From Epiperipatus broadwayi (Eukaryota > Onychophora > Udeonychophora > Euonychophora > Peripatidae): a stretch of DNA of 64,000 bases. Position 1 is the first letter of the stretch. The number at the start of each line of letters is the position of its first letter. Positions 49,972 through 63,192 of the stretch are shown piece after piece. The position numbers were made by a program, and so were the translations under genes. The notes beneath the pieces are model-generated. The model saw nothing but the letters and a program-made list of their open reading frames with translations, was not told where the DNA came from and did not search any database. The DNA lies in NCBI GenBank assembly GCA_028023455.1, contig JAQFVV010006199.1, positions 8,260,972 to 8,324,971 of the forward strand, written 5' to 3'.

Positions 49972-51190
49972 CCTGATATAATATTAGCTATGGTCCAGCT
50001 GTCCAAGCCTTCTAGAAAAATTCCACAATTGCATGGCAGAAAGATGTGATAACCATTATGCTGCTACACAAGGCTTTTTATGGGAAAGTCATTATTATTA
50101 AACAAACAAAAATTAGTGATTAATATTTTTGAGGAAAGAGTAATAACAATTTAACATTTAATCAAGCCTATAATAAAATATGGGTTTATATGCTGTGGAA
50201 ATAATATTTTTTTGTTTATAATCATCATAAGAGATGTTTCATGTAGTTCCTTTGAATTAGGTGGCTGGTGAAGATAATTATAATGTATAATAAAACAAAA
50301 ACTGTATATGCTTTAGTGTAAAGTAATACCATTCTATATAAATAGAATTTGCTTAAGATTAATTATTGACTTGCTATCAACTGAATGAAATTATATGGAT
50401 AAATTTTGAAAGATTGCTACAGTTTAAATATGAGTCAGAATTGTTAGAGCCATAACTCTTTCACAGAAAATAAAATGTAACTAAATTGAGATTTAAACTA
50501 CATGCTTAATTTTTGATTTATGTAGTCTTCAGTTTGAATAGAGTTTTAAATTAAATTATTTTTAGCTTAATTATTATTTAAAATATTTTTAAAACTAATA
50601 AAAATAATCAGTCTTTTAAAATTATTAAAAAATATACTGAGAAATTTTTTTTTCACTCTGAGCTTTTACTAGAATATCAATGATAAATTTTTTTCTTTTA
50701 ATCTCACATTTGGGTTTTCATAAAAACATTAGTATTTATAAAAATTAAATATATTTCATATTTTTTTATTGAAAGAGTCATTCAAAAAATGATAATGTAC
50801 TCATATTTGAAATGAAAGAAATTAGCTTTGAAAATGAATAATAATGGTATTGTGCAATGATTTGTGTATTTAGAGTTGTTCTTGACCTCTGATTGTATCT
50901 AGCATCCAGAAACGAAATTATTAAAACATATATTTATTATTGTTAAAGCTAAATTATTAACTGAAATTTATACCAGGATAGTAACTGGTGCAAATTAATA
51001 TTACTCCTGGGTTGGGCTGTTGTAAACCGAATGTGACAGGTATCATCATTCCAATCTGGGACTGAAAAGAATTAATGGTCATCATGTGAGCAAATGTAGA
51101 AATGCATAATTGTGAAAAAATTTTTTTCTAATATTATACTTAATTAGATGTAAGAGTGAATATGTGCTTACCTATATGTCATTATAAATA
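49972..51190. other. AT-rich sequence without recognisable gene
   Basis: A less AT-rich patch at about 50975-51110 (CTCCTGGGTTGGGCTGTTGT) may be an unrecognised repeat. Nothing else stands out. Confidence 0.4.
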
Positions 51191-52770
51191 ATCATACCTT
51201 TTTTAAATATATCATTAAAAAGCGGAAGTGCATAAATTAAAACATCAGACAAAATTCACCCTATAATTTAAAAACCAAGTCAAAAACCAAGCTTATATAA
51301 TTTCAAAAAAAAAAAAAAACCAAGCTTATATAACAAAAGAGCCTAAAAATAGAATGGTATCTATCATTCTATCTTTTCATGGTTTTTGATGTTACATAAC
51401 TCATTGGGAAGTAGATAACTTTTGCTTTTCAATTACCTATATATCAGTATATGCACAAACGCTCATCTTTTTTGAATATTTTTTTTTGTAGAAGATTATT
51501 CGTAAAGAATAGCAAATTTTTAGACGATAATTTAATTATTGAATAAATATATATTGATCACACACACACACACACAAAACAAACTATCCAAATTTAATCT
51601 TTTATGTTATTATCCTTCAATGTGTGCCCTTTCTATAACTTTTTTGTTTCTAAACTTAAATCGAAATGCATATATTGATTATTATTTAGTAAATCACAAT
51701 GTACTACTTACTGTTATCCTATCGTCACGTTTTATATGTTGCACTGCTGAAGATGAATATAAAAAAAAAATTATAGAAAAAACAATTTATCAAATGCTTT
51801 TCTGTTTTTGAATATCAAAATTATAACTCTTAAAACATATTTTTTACTTTTTTTTTTAAATATATATATTTAAAAATTATTAAAATAATCATTTGTGTGT
51901 GTGTATGTGTGAACAATCCCTTAATTTGTTTTAATTTTTTTTTTTTTTTAATGATAAGTTTTTATATTTATAAATTTAAGTTTTCAGTTGCTAATATTAT
52001 ATATTTAATTGTTCTCGTACTTAAGGTTTTGCATTAATAATGAATATTCTTCTGGTGTCACAAGGAAAAGAAACTTGGTCGACTACTTTTCACCAGCTAT
52101 ATTTTTTTTTTCATTTTTTAAAATCTGATGTCTGAATAAATACATATTAATTAATGATGTGTTGGGAAAACTGAATAGTCTTTTAAATCTTTCCCCGTTA
52201 AAGGAATTTTTTTAAAAACAAGATTACTTTAATTTATTTAATAAGTCCCTATTTTATCTGGATATTTGGCAAATAAGGATTAACTGTTTATAGATTTTTT
52301 TTTTATTTATAAGTTCTGCTAAAGTAAAAAGGTAAGGTTATTTTAAGCAAAATTATTCATAATATTACAAAAAAAAAAAAAAAGAAAGCTCCTGTAATTC
52401 CTTAGGGTATTAAATCATTTGATTATTTTTTAAAACTTTTTTTTAAATATTTTTAAATATTGGATTCTAATAAATATAAAAATATCATTTAGAGTTTAGT
52501 TTATAATATGTAAGCTTGTAAAGTTAATTTAAATAAGAAAGCTATTTTAAAATGCTGAACTGACAGTTTAATAAAATACTTTGTCAATCTTCAATTCTTG
52601 TTTTACACACGCATATAAAAGTTCATTTACATTTCATTCTCACGCTTATATACATTGTATGAATCATAAAAATTATAATCTTCTTTAGCAAGATGAAGTA
52701 ATTTTTGATATTAATTAGAAAGCTTCTAATACGGCAATAAAGGTAAACATGGACCCAGAACCTGAAAATA
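51190..52770. other. CpG-retaining AT-rich segment
   Basis: CpG dinucleotides are more frequent than in neighbouring sequence (AACGCTCATC, AGACGATAA, ATCGTCACG, GGTCGACTA, CCCCGTTAA), without coding motifs. It includes (CA)n near 51560, (TG)n near 51894 and a duplicated AACCAAGCTTATATA (51287 and 51318). Confidence 0.4.
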
Positions 52771-55374
52771 TATAATACTTTACAGTCAAAAGGGAGCTCA
52801 TCCATGTAGCACGTCAAACTTTTAAATCTAAATATATGATTAATGTAGTTACTTATAAGAAACACTCACTATTATCAATAGTTATTGCAGTAATAAATGA
52901 AGTTTAATTGTTAGAGAAAGCATATTTTAGACAGTTTCATATTTTTCTCTCAGCAGTTCATTTAATGTGATGGGTCTTAATGAAGAAGTTTTATAGAATG
53001 AAAATGTACTAAATTATAAGATTTATAGATGTAAAAAAACCTATAATAATAATTCCAGGTAGATGTTTTTTTCTTTATATGTAATATTTAAAATATGAAA
53101 ATGGAAGAAGGAAAGTAATCATTACTTTCAATTCTAATAGTAGAGATACATTAACTATATATTTAGATATAAAAGCTTGAAGTGCAGCATGAACAAGCTG
53201 CCTTTGATTGTAAAGTTTTTTTTTAAAAATTCAAACAAACAAATGTAAATTTGTTATAAATCTATCAAATTCTGCTTTTAAATCTGGTATTTGCTTTATT
53301 AAAATATTTGAAAATTTTTTAACACCATGTTAATTTTGACAGATAATGACATTAGTGATGGTGTTCACATAAAGCATCACCAAGAGGGATATTTTCCAAT
53401 TATTCACAAGTTACTGACCTCTTCAGATTTTTATCAATTAAAAAAATCAATATAAGTAGTCCAGCTGAGTTTACAAAATAAATAAAAATCCTATAATAAT
53501 ACGAGTTATAATAATGGTAAAACAGCATTCTAAAATGGTGGAACAATCATATTTTTTTAAGAGAAACATTAAATGATTATCAATGAATGTATGAGAATTA
53601 TCAAACTAATACTAATTTATATGATCAACAAATGATAAAAAAAGTTTAATGATTTTAGTATCATAAAAATAATGGTCATATGATGAGATTATATATGCAG
53701 TAGGATAAGATACTTATGTGATGATTATGATACAAGAACCAAGGTTATTAATAGTGCTCTGATGATATCAATTATAAATATAAGCTGTTAATATTCCAGT
53801 TCTCTTTCATCTGATCTTGATGTATATTTATAAAAATAATGTACCCTTTTAGTTGATTATATTAAAATGTAGTCAAGTACATACTAAAAGTATGAGTCCT
53901 TAAATTATTGTTCCTAATAATACTATCATTATTATCTTTTGTTCAAACGGTGCCATTTAGTGTTTTTCTTGATAATAATTATTTTTTTATGTTATATTAT
54001 TTGGCAGTTCAAAGTGAGACATATTACATATGATGAGATTTATTGTCTCCCTGACTTACTATACCATTACATTTGGTGCATTAATGTAGTGGCTTATAAC
54101 ACAATATGCAGTCACATTTGGCTATTCAATGAATAGCTTGATGATCACTACTTTTGGTATATATTTTGGGATTTAATGATAGTCATAAATAATACTATAT
54201 GCTTTGAAAGGAAAATATTTAGTGGATATACTCTTAGAAATTAAAGGATGAAAGAAGTCACAAACATATAAGTATATCAAGTCTAGAATGGAGAATAAAG
54301 AAGGGATTAATAGAAAAATAGATAAGCGTAAGTTAGATAATACAATTGAAATGAAAAAATAATATAGTTATGCAAGTTATTGTGGGAGTAGGGATTGAAA
54401 AAAGCTTATTTGGAGACTTCTAGTTGAGATGTGATGATACTGTAAGTGGTATCAAATTTGGACAATTAAATTTTATTTTCATCTGGCTTAATATATTTCT
54501 TTCAAATAGTTATTTTAATGCTAGATTATTTAATCATCTAATATTAGTCAATAATGGGATATTCATTTATGTATAGAGGATAAAATAAAGATGAAAAAAC
54601 ATTCATGTTTTTATCACTTGATAATTGATGAATTTCATGAGTAATGTCTTTTCTTTCACTGTTCCTCTATAAAGAATTGTCAGAATAATATTTACTTTGC
54701 AATAAGGTATTCAATGATTGTTTTATATATCTTCAAATAATAAAATGGGAAAATTATTGTTATACTTTGATAATTTTTGGTGAGAAAGAAAAAAAAATGT
54801 TTATATAGAAAAACTTTTTGTTAATGATAAGCTGAGAATGAGTCAACCATTCATAATAAATTATAATTTACTTAATCAAAAATAATATAAATAAATATTG
54901 CAACCCTCCCTTTCCCAAATTTTTTTACAGAATCAATCAAATATTTTTATCATCATCACCAGTTGCTCACAAATGAGAAAGGCCATCCTAATTCCAGAAA
55001 ACATGAACAACAAAATGTTAAAAATAAATTTTGTAGTGACTATAACCAATCTGACTACAGAAAGAGGTTTGCTGTTAATTGAAAGAGGATTTTTGATTGC
55101 TCTTGAGACTTTAATGGAATGTAGTATGTTTATTTTAAAATTACATGAAAGTTATATGTCATCAAAAATTTTGTAGTTGGTGCAATTATTTTTTGCAAAT
55201 AATGTTTTAGGGCTTCATAGATTGTTGTTAGAATTAAATAAAAAGTAAGAAAATAAAAGTAAATGTAAATAATAAAACATATACAATCATTGTTTAACAG
55301 TTTTTTTAGAAGTAGAAAATAAAAGATTGATAATCATGAATTAACATAATTGTTATGAATATATTAGTCAGATG
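52771..55374. other. AT-rich sequence without recognisable gene
   Basis: Short open frames (53939-54136, 54898-55176) have no recognisable motif. No repeat termini found. Confidence 0.4.
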
Positions 55375-55765
55375 AAAGCATAATAGATGAAATTAATCAT
55401 AGAATTAAATGCTTTTGGCAAAATAATAATATTAAGAGGAAATATGCTTATGTGTTTGAAAAAGATTTGTTAATAGAAGTGTTTTAACTTGGTCACTTAA
55501 CATAAGAGCAATATGAAGATTTCAAACCACTCAAATATGGAAAGAGATGTGTTGGGAATGGGAAGGCAAGAAGAAGGAATCAAAATCAAAATACTTGATT
55601 GAAATAACAAACTGATATCATTGACATTATTGAAAAAATTAAGAAATTAAAATGGAGTGGGTTTGGGCATATTATTCAAAGAATTGATAATAGATAAATA
55701 ATTGAAATTTTAAATTGGATCCCAAGAGATCAAGATAGACTTAACAGTGAGGCTGATATTTATTG
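55375..55765 (+). mobile_element. RTE-like LINE scrap (C-terminal part)
   Basis: Translation gives KRKYAYVFEK, then DIIDIIEKIKKLKWSGFGHI, and QRIDNR followed by IIEILNWIPRD. These are close relatives of the C-terminal blocks of the RTE relic at 10-12.8 kb (GHISRRDDNRWTIEILNYI). Short, with stops and frame changes; both ends truncated or decayed. Confidence 0.65.
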
Positions 55766-56184
55766 TTTTTTTCACTCAATTATTATTCTAAAAAATTTGT
55801 TTAATAAAACTTCTTTTCTTGACAAAATGAATTTCATTTTATTATCATAATTTGTTATTTCAGTGATAAGTGGCAGTGTGAATGAACTAATTCTCATTCA
55901 TTTTTCTTCTCTGCTATACTGTAAGTTTCTAAACTGTTAACCTGCCTATCCTGTGGTTTACTAATCCATGACTGTTTTGGTTAAATATTTCCTTTTCTTT
56001 TGTCCCATTCATAATTGTAGCCATGATATTCTTTTTCAGTATGTTTATCCATCTAACTACATATCCAAAATAGGTAGTTTTCTTCATTTTACTATCTCCA
56101 GCATTTATCTTTGTGCATCTACTTTTACAAAAACCATTTGTTAGTTCTCTTAATTGTTAAGACACCCAAAAAATATATTTGTTC

Positions 56185-57978
56185 TTATAACAAAATAAAT
56201 AGTGATGGTACACTATGCTGGAAAGATTATAATTTATTTAAAATTACAGCTTAGTGCTGCTTTTGACCAGGTTGGTCATATTCATAGAACTAATATAAGT
56301 AAATAGAATTTATAAGTTGAATAATTTAACTATACTATTTACATGACAATGCAATGCACAAGTCTTTCTTGTTTATTGTGTTGATATTATTTGCAATAAA
56401 CTATGCCTCTTTATATTTTCTTTTTTGATCATTCCATTCAGCACAGCAACTTTAATATTAATTGGATTAAAATTGTGGCCAGATTTGATTGTGTGTTCCA
56501 AAAATATATTGGTGTCTGTTTAGTGTATTTGTGTATATATTGATGCTGCACTAATTTTGTAGCACAGTTGGCATGAGACTCACCATAGTAAATTGCTTAC
56601 ATATTGGTTCATTGCATTTAATTTTATAAACTATTTGGAGAGCTTGGTCTGGAGATAATTTGTCTTTAGTGTTCAACATGTAATTAAGATTAGGTGAGAT
56701 TCTAAAACTGATATTGAATTCATTTAAGCAAATTTTCATCTTTTTAGATATATATGATATAAAAGGAAAGCTGATCTATGTATTAATATTGTTATTAATG
56801 TTCCTAGTATTTAAATATGAATATAATTTTTTTAAGTTTTATTTAATATATTAATATTATATCCTGTATTGACTAAGTCTTTTATATAATTTTCAATATT
56901 ATCTCTTTTGTCTGCTTCATACTTGTATAATTTATAATTTCTATACAAAAAACATTTGAAGCCAGCTAATTTATGTGAAATTTAAATATATGAATATGGG
57001 TGAATCAAATTGTGAACATTGATGGGTTTTATAATCATTTTATAATTAATTTGTGTTCGAATGTTGGATATACATATCTAAAAACTTTATACCATTTGAT
57101 GTATCTTCATTTTCTATAGTTCAAACTAAAGAAGATAATTGATGTAACTCATCCCATATATCAATAATGTTTTTTCTTCAGCCTGTATAAGAACATCATC
57201 TGTATAGCGTTTATACAAATGTGATGTAGCTGTAGCAAATGTTTTTGGAATGACTGTTCATTCAGATTTGTTTAATACTATACTATAAATTATTCCACTT
57301 AGGGGCAGTCCCATAGGCCAGCCATGTTCCATTGTATAAAACTTTCCATTGAAAATGGCCTTAATATTTCCATTTATCTATTTAAAAGTATCAACAATAA
57401 AATTTATTTGGTACTTATGTAGAATGTTTACCAGAACCTTACCAGATGTTTTATTTTAAATTATCCACTTTTAGGGGCTTCCAATATATAATATAAACAA
57501 TATGCCTTTCTCTAAGTTATTGTATTCAGTATTTACTTTTTTATATTTATTAAAATGATAAAGAAACATAAGGGCCGAAGGGTTGTAATTAAAAACTTTT
57601 TAAATGTAAATGCAGTAAAGAAAATAAAATTAAAACATTTTTAAGCAAACTATAACAAACTTGATTATTCATGTTGGTGGACAGACATCATTTTTTGGAT
57701 GATCACTATTCCATAATTTTAAAAATATTCTACTCCATCTTGTTTTGTCAATGGAAGATTACAAATTTTAATCATACTTACAAAAATGATATGACAAAAA
57801 AAAAAATGTTAAAAAAATAATGATAATTTCAGTTAACAAATGTTAAAATAATCATGATAATTTTAGCCACATATTAATTGTATGCAACATGTATTAATGT
57901 TTGAACATTATGTTGTGAATGGAATTTATTAAAAAATGTATTCAATTTTTTTAAAATTAACATGCAATTTAAAATACA
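56185..57978 (-). mobile_element. Penelope-like element relic, left arm of a 3.9-kb inverted dimer
   Basis: On the minus strand the RT reads FYTMEHGWPMGLPLSGIIYS (about 57345-57285), where PMGLPLS is RT motif 4, then LYKRYTDDVLIQAEEK (about 57220-57172), the catalytic RYxDDxL block with both Asp. Farther on come NEFNISFRISPNLNYML and DKLSPDQALQIVYKIKCNEP (about 56700-56590), the connector and start of a GIY-YIG nuclease. Stops and shifts separate the parts. The segment is the reverse complement of 58240-60103. RT and GIY-YIG together define the Penelope-like order. Confidence 0.8.
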
Positions 57979-58014
57979 CGGGCGTTTTATTTTAAATAAT
58001 CCATTTTCAGTGTC

Positions 58015-58200
58015 GAAATATTTGTTTACATTTTTTTTTTCCACAAAATTATTTTCTTGAACATAGTCAAAGTATTTGTTTACATTTTTTTTTCCATGAA
58101 ATTATTTTCTTGAACATAGTTGAAATATTTGGTTACATTTTTTTACTGCAAAATTATTTTATTGAACATAGTTGAAGTATTTAGTTACATTTTTTTTTTG
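58015..58200 (+). repeat. ~53-bp tandem repeat at centre of PLE dimer
   Basis: About 3.5 units start at 58015, 58069, 58122 and 58174 (periods 54, 53, 52). Each begins with GAAATATTTGTTTACATTTT-like sequence and ends with TTGAACATAGT. They lie in the spacer between the two inverted PLE arms (57979-58239). Confidence 0.9.
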
Positions 58201-58239
58201 AACCTGTGTAGCTTGTTATTTTTAAAAAATATTAACAAA

Positions 58240-60103
58240 TGTATTTTAAATTGAATGTTAATTTACAAAATTTGAATACATTTTTAAATAAATTCCATTC
58301 ACAACATAACATTCAAACATTAACATATGCTGAACCCTTAACACGTGGTGAACAATTAATATGTGACTAAAATTATCTTGATTTTTTTTTAATATTCATT
58401 AACTGAAATTATCAGTATTTTTTTAACATTCCTGATTTGTCCTATCATTTTTGGAAGTATGTTTAAAATTTGGAATATTCCATTGGCAGAACAAGATGCA
58501 GTGAAATATGTTCAAAATTATGGGATATTGCTCACCTGATAAGTGATATCTCTTCATCAACATGAATAACTATGTTTGCTACAGTTTGCTTATCATGTTT
58601 TATTTTCTTTACTGCATATACATTTAAAAAGTTTTTAATTACAACTCTTTAGAGTTTTATGTTTCTTTATCATTTTAATAAATAAAAAAAAGTAAATATT
58701 GAATTGACAACTTAGAATCAGTCATATTGTTTATACCATATGTTGGAAGCCCCTGAAAATGGATCTATTTGAAATAAAACACTTAGCAATCTTCTGTCAG
58801 GCATACTACATAAGTACCATTTTTGTGCTTATTGAAATTTAAATGAATTAAAAGTTTGTTGTTAGAGTTATACATTTGTAAATTTAAAAGTTGCATGCAT
58901 TCAAATGAAGATTTAATAGCAAATTTTCTGAAACCTACTTGGTCATTCACTTGCTATTAATTTTGCCATTTATAAAAATTTCTCCTAAAATTTTTAGTAT
59001 AGTATTAAACAAATTTGAATTAGCAGTCATTTCAAAAAAGTTTGCTAGAGCAACATCACCTTTGTTATATATGCTAGATAGACTATGTTCTTATCTATGC
59101 TGAAGAAAAAAAACCATTATTGATATACAGGATGAGTTAAGCCAATTATCTTCTTTATTTTGAATTATAGAAAATAAAAATATATCAAATGGTATAATGT
59201 TCTTAGTTGTGTGTGTGTATATATATATATATATCAAACATTCATTCAAATGCACAAATTAATTGTAAAAAGAATACAAAACCTATCAATGTTCGCGGTT
59301 TAATTCAACACATTCATATACTCCAATTTCACATAAATTAGCTGGCTTTAAATATTTTTTGTATAAAAACTATAAATTATGCAAGTTTGAAGCAGTCAGA
59401 AAAGATAATATTGAAAATTATATAGAAGACTTAGCTAATTCAAGATATAATATGAATATATTTTTAAATATCAGGAACATTAATAACAATATTAATACAT
59501 GGATCAGCCTTTCTTTTATACCATATATATCTAAAAAGGTGAAAACAATGTGCTCAAATGAATTCAATATTAGTTTTAGAATCCCATCTAATCTTAATCA
59601 AATGGTGAATAACACTAAAGACAAATTTATCTCCAGATCAAGCTCTCCAAATAGTTTATAAAATTAAATGCAATGAACCAACATGTAATGCACTTTACTA
59701 TTGTGAATCTTGTTTCAATTGCGCTATAAGATTAGTGCAGCACAAATGTATATACGAAGTGCTAAAACAGACCCCAATATTAAATCTATATTTTTGGAAC
59801 ATGAAATCAAATCTGGCCACAATTTCAATCCAATTAATATTAAAATTGTTTGTGCTCAGTGCAATGATCGAAAATATAGAGAGGTGTGGTTTATTGCAAA
59901 TAACATTAATACAATAAACAAAAAAGACTTGTGCATTGTATTATCATGTAAATGGTATATTTAAATTATTCAACTTATAAATTCTATTTACATATATTAG
60001 TTCTATGAATATGGTGGATCCTGGTCAAAAGCAATGCTAAACTCTAATTTAAATAAATTATAATCTTTCCAGCAATAATGTAACATCATTATTTATTTTG
60101 TTA
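58240..60103 (+). mobile_element. Penelope-like element relic, right arm of inverted dimer
   Basis: The plus strand mirrors the left arm. A decayed RT catalytic region lies near 59065-59105, with an intact ISKKVKTMCSNEFNISFRIP connector near 59530-59590. The nuclease region follows, with LVYKIKCNEPTC-like sequence near 59655 in a shifted frame and RSAKTDPNIKSIFLEHEIKS then GHNFNPINIKIVCAQCNDRK near 59750-59880, ending REVWFIANNINTINKKDLCI before a stop at about 59962. The later blocks retain the conserved His and the Cys pair that PLE GIY-YIG domains carry. The best open part is 59710-59964 (84 codons). Confidence 0.8.
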
Positions 60104-60239
60104 TATTTAAATTAAGTAAAGAAAAAATATTATTGAATTATATTTGTTCTTATAGTTTAACCTCTGTATTTTAAAATGGTTTCCAAATTTTGTAAATGCC
60201 TTTGATGCCAAAAATATTCATGCATTTATTTTTGTATGA

Positions 60240-62060
60240 TGTTCTCTGTCTTGATTTAGACTGAAGCCTATGCAAATGGGAAAATTCTGAAATCTGTTCA
60301 GTTAGTCATATCCTACCATTATTTTTTATTATTATTTTGCCTAACTAATCTCATTACCTTGTCCTGTTTATAGTTAGTCTTAGTTCATACTTTGCTCCTG
60401 CTATTATTACCAATCAATCTATTCAATCCATAATTATTTGTCTGCTTTTGCCATATATTATCTACATGTGGAAAATTGCACAATTATTTATCTTCAATAG
60501 AGAATCAAACCATTGAAACTCTGTCATAAATATAGTGGCAACACAGAGCCCTTAATCATTGCTTTACCAACTTAAAATCAATAAAAAATTGTCTACATTA
60601 CTCTTATTCTAGCATTTTTCTCCTGTATAAGGAGATAAAAGATGCATCACATATTGTTGGTATTTTATATTCATAATTTCCATTGAAAGCTTGTTATAAC
60701 ATATAGAATTAAAAGTCTACTGATAATCTATAAAACAATTAGGTAGCTGTTGAATTTTCCTGGTCTTATTGAGAAAGATATTTAGATTGATCATCTAATC
60801 TCTCATTACTTGTTATTGTCTAAAATCTTCCTGCTCTTATGCCAATTCATTTCCACTTTTGCCTGTATTTTAATCCAACAATATATTCAACATTATTTTT
60901 CTAGCATGCAAAAGCATATATGTTATTCTATGTAATGCAGTCTTCTGGTCAAACAAACAAAATTACTCTATGTAATCTCCTTTTAATTGAATGTCCCAAT
61001 TTTTTGAATCCTGCTGATTTTTTACAAGCAATTTTTGATAAGTCCTTTATTACTTCATTTGACAGCAGTTTATGGTCTATATATAGTATATCAAAATATT
61101 ATTGTCACTTTTGTACATTTTCACAAAGTTTCCATCAATTAATGACTTCTCATAATTAATCTTAGTATAAATTTTTCAATAATTTTTTGTTTTTGTAGTC
61201 TGAAACATTTTCTTAGTGTTACCATAACTACTCTCCCTTCCAAATTCTATGAATAAAAATATTATATACCTTTATTTATTCCTCCTCACTTTTTTTGCAT
61301 TTTTCATCTTAACTCTGCTTACTTTATATGATCATGGTTTTTAACCATCTTTTTTGAAGTCATTCATTGTTTCCATCATGAATCAATCAGCCATTCTTGT
61401 TTTCTTTTATCACCCATTACTTCCTATGCTACTACCAAGGATTTTAACATTTAATTACCACCAATATTCTTAAATGTCACTACATCTAGTCAGACATCAG
61501 TTTGTTACTATGTACATATGCTTTGACAATTTATCACCAAACAATGTTTCTTTTCCTAATGTTATGTAATTTCATCTTTACATTCACAATTAAAAATGAG
61601 ATATCTGTGTCTGAGTAAGTTTTTGGATATGTCTTGTACTTTTTATTATTCTTTTCTCTCTTTTAACTATGATGTAGTCAATTTGTTTTTTAGGAACAAT
61701 ACTTGGTGGCATCTTTGGGTATGTGTGTTTTGTATGATGTGAAAATTTTATGATAACTAAATTATTGTATTTCTGAAGTTTACTGGAATTTGCCAGTTTT
61801 TGTCAGGCATCCCAATACATATTTTCCAGACACTCATCATCAACTCTTTCACTAACTTTACCATTCTTATCATATTGGATAATAGTTATATCTATTTTTT
61901 TTTTTTTTTTGATGAACTGGTTTCAAAATTTTATAAAACTGCTGTATGTCTTCATTGGTTGTCACTGTCATCTGAAATATCAGAAAATTTTCATTTACCA
62001 GTTTATATTCTATCAACGAAATACTTACATCATAATGATGTTTTGCATCTTTTCATAGTA
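60240..62060 (-). mobile_element. LINE relic (endonuclease-RT), minus strand
   Basis: Reading down from ~61800, the endonuclease segment includes IVPKKQIDYIIVKREKRI, like the NQIDYIL block with the catalytic Asp region, and a decayed SDH. RT segments near 60960-60720 give ITYMLLHARKIMLNILLD (compare ISHASKVMLKIL), an EQAGFR-like block, and QLPNCFIDYQ, the FIDYxKAFD motif containing the first catalytic Asp. Downstream decayed blocks fit GVRQGC and the following region. This type of protein is common in arthropod and mollusc APE-LINEs. Extremely degraded, so the boundaries are approximate. Confidence 0.6.
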
Positions 62061-62808
62061 TAACAATATCATTCAATAATAGATGGGTTCTTGATTATCT
62101 GGGCTATTGTCAAACTGATATGAATAATCATAGCTGATTTCATTATTCAAGACAAATTTTCAATTACAATTATTCTTACTGCCTCTGGAAACCTAATGAA
62201 GTTATAGAATCTTAAGTCTTTCTATTTTATGGCTGACTAATGACTTTAACCATTAACTATTGTATGACTATGTTTTCATTATTTCATCTAACTCATTATT
62301 TCATCTAACATTAATCAGCCAATTTATATGTTGATGATTTCATGCACTTAGGCATTGACATCTGGTTTAACCATATGGTCACTGGGAATGCAAAAACAGT
62401 TACTTGAAATGACAGTTGAGAGTTAAGATGGCATTGAGAATTAAAATGGTCTTCTTATTTTGATGTTAACTGCTGATTCATTAGAAAACTATACTTTTTT
62501 TTACTATTCTAATATATACTTTCATTTATCACAATTATATTAAACTTAGAACTTGACTTCTTTGATTACAAATATTACTTCATGTCTTGAAGAGTTCACA
62601 TGAAGCAAAGTTTGCACATTCCACATAAAAATTACATTAAGGATCTGAAAACACATAACATATGATTTAAAGCATCAAAGCGCTTTTTAAAAATCTTAAC
62701 TCAAATAAATCTATAACAATTAACAGAACTATAAGCTTGACTTCTTTAATATAATAATTCATAATTGATTATAAAGAACTGTAGTAACGCATGAAATTTT
62801 TGGCTTTG
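62061..62808. other. AT-rich sequence without recognisable gene
   Basis: May include the decayed 5' end of the adjacent minus-strand LINE. No motif is firm. Confidence 0.4.
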
Positions 62809-63192
62809 CTCTATAGCAGGGGTCCCCAACCCTATGCCCATGGGCACCCTGGTGCCCGCAGACCATTTTACATGTGCCCGCTGCTATCCGAATATGATAA
62901 AAAATTATTTATCTGATACAAATAAATTTAATTTTTAAAATTTCTTATAAATTATTGTATTATATTGTAATCAAATTGTAGGGCATACTATACTTTTATA
63001 GCGTAAAAGTATAAACGTTAAATATATGTTAAAATTTTATTTTTGAAATAAATATTTTTTTGTACATTCTGTGTATTATTAACAATATCCAGCCATAAAT
63101 TTAGATTGAAAAAATAAATGGTGCCCGCCACCTGGCCGGTATTATAGAATGTGCTCTTAAGTGCAAAAAGGTTGGGGATCCCTGCTCTACAG
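62809..63192. mobile_element. Non-autonomous hAT element (MITE) with 8-bp TSD
   Basis: The element spans 62817-63184 (368 bp). Its ends CAGGGGTCCCCAACC and GGTTGGGGATCCCTG are 15-bp terminal inverted repeats with one mismatch, of the standard hAT type. Flanking octamers CTCTATAG (62809-62816) and CTCTACAG (63185-63192) differ at one base and fit the hAT target pattern nTnnnnAn. GC-rich subterminal repeats (GGTGCCCGC and related GTGCCCGC copies) occur at both ends and probably served as transposase binding sites. The AT-rich middle lacks coding sequence, so it needed a transposase in trans. Confidence 0.92.
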
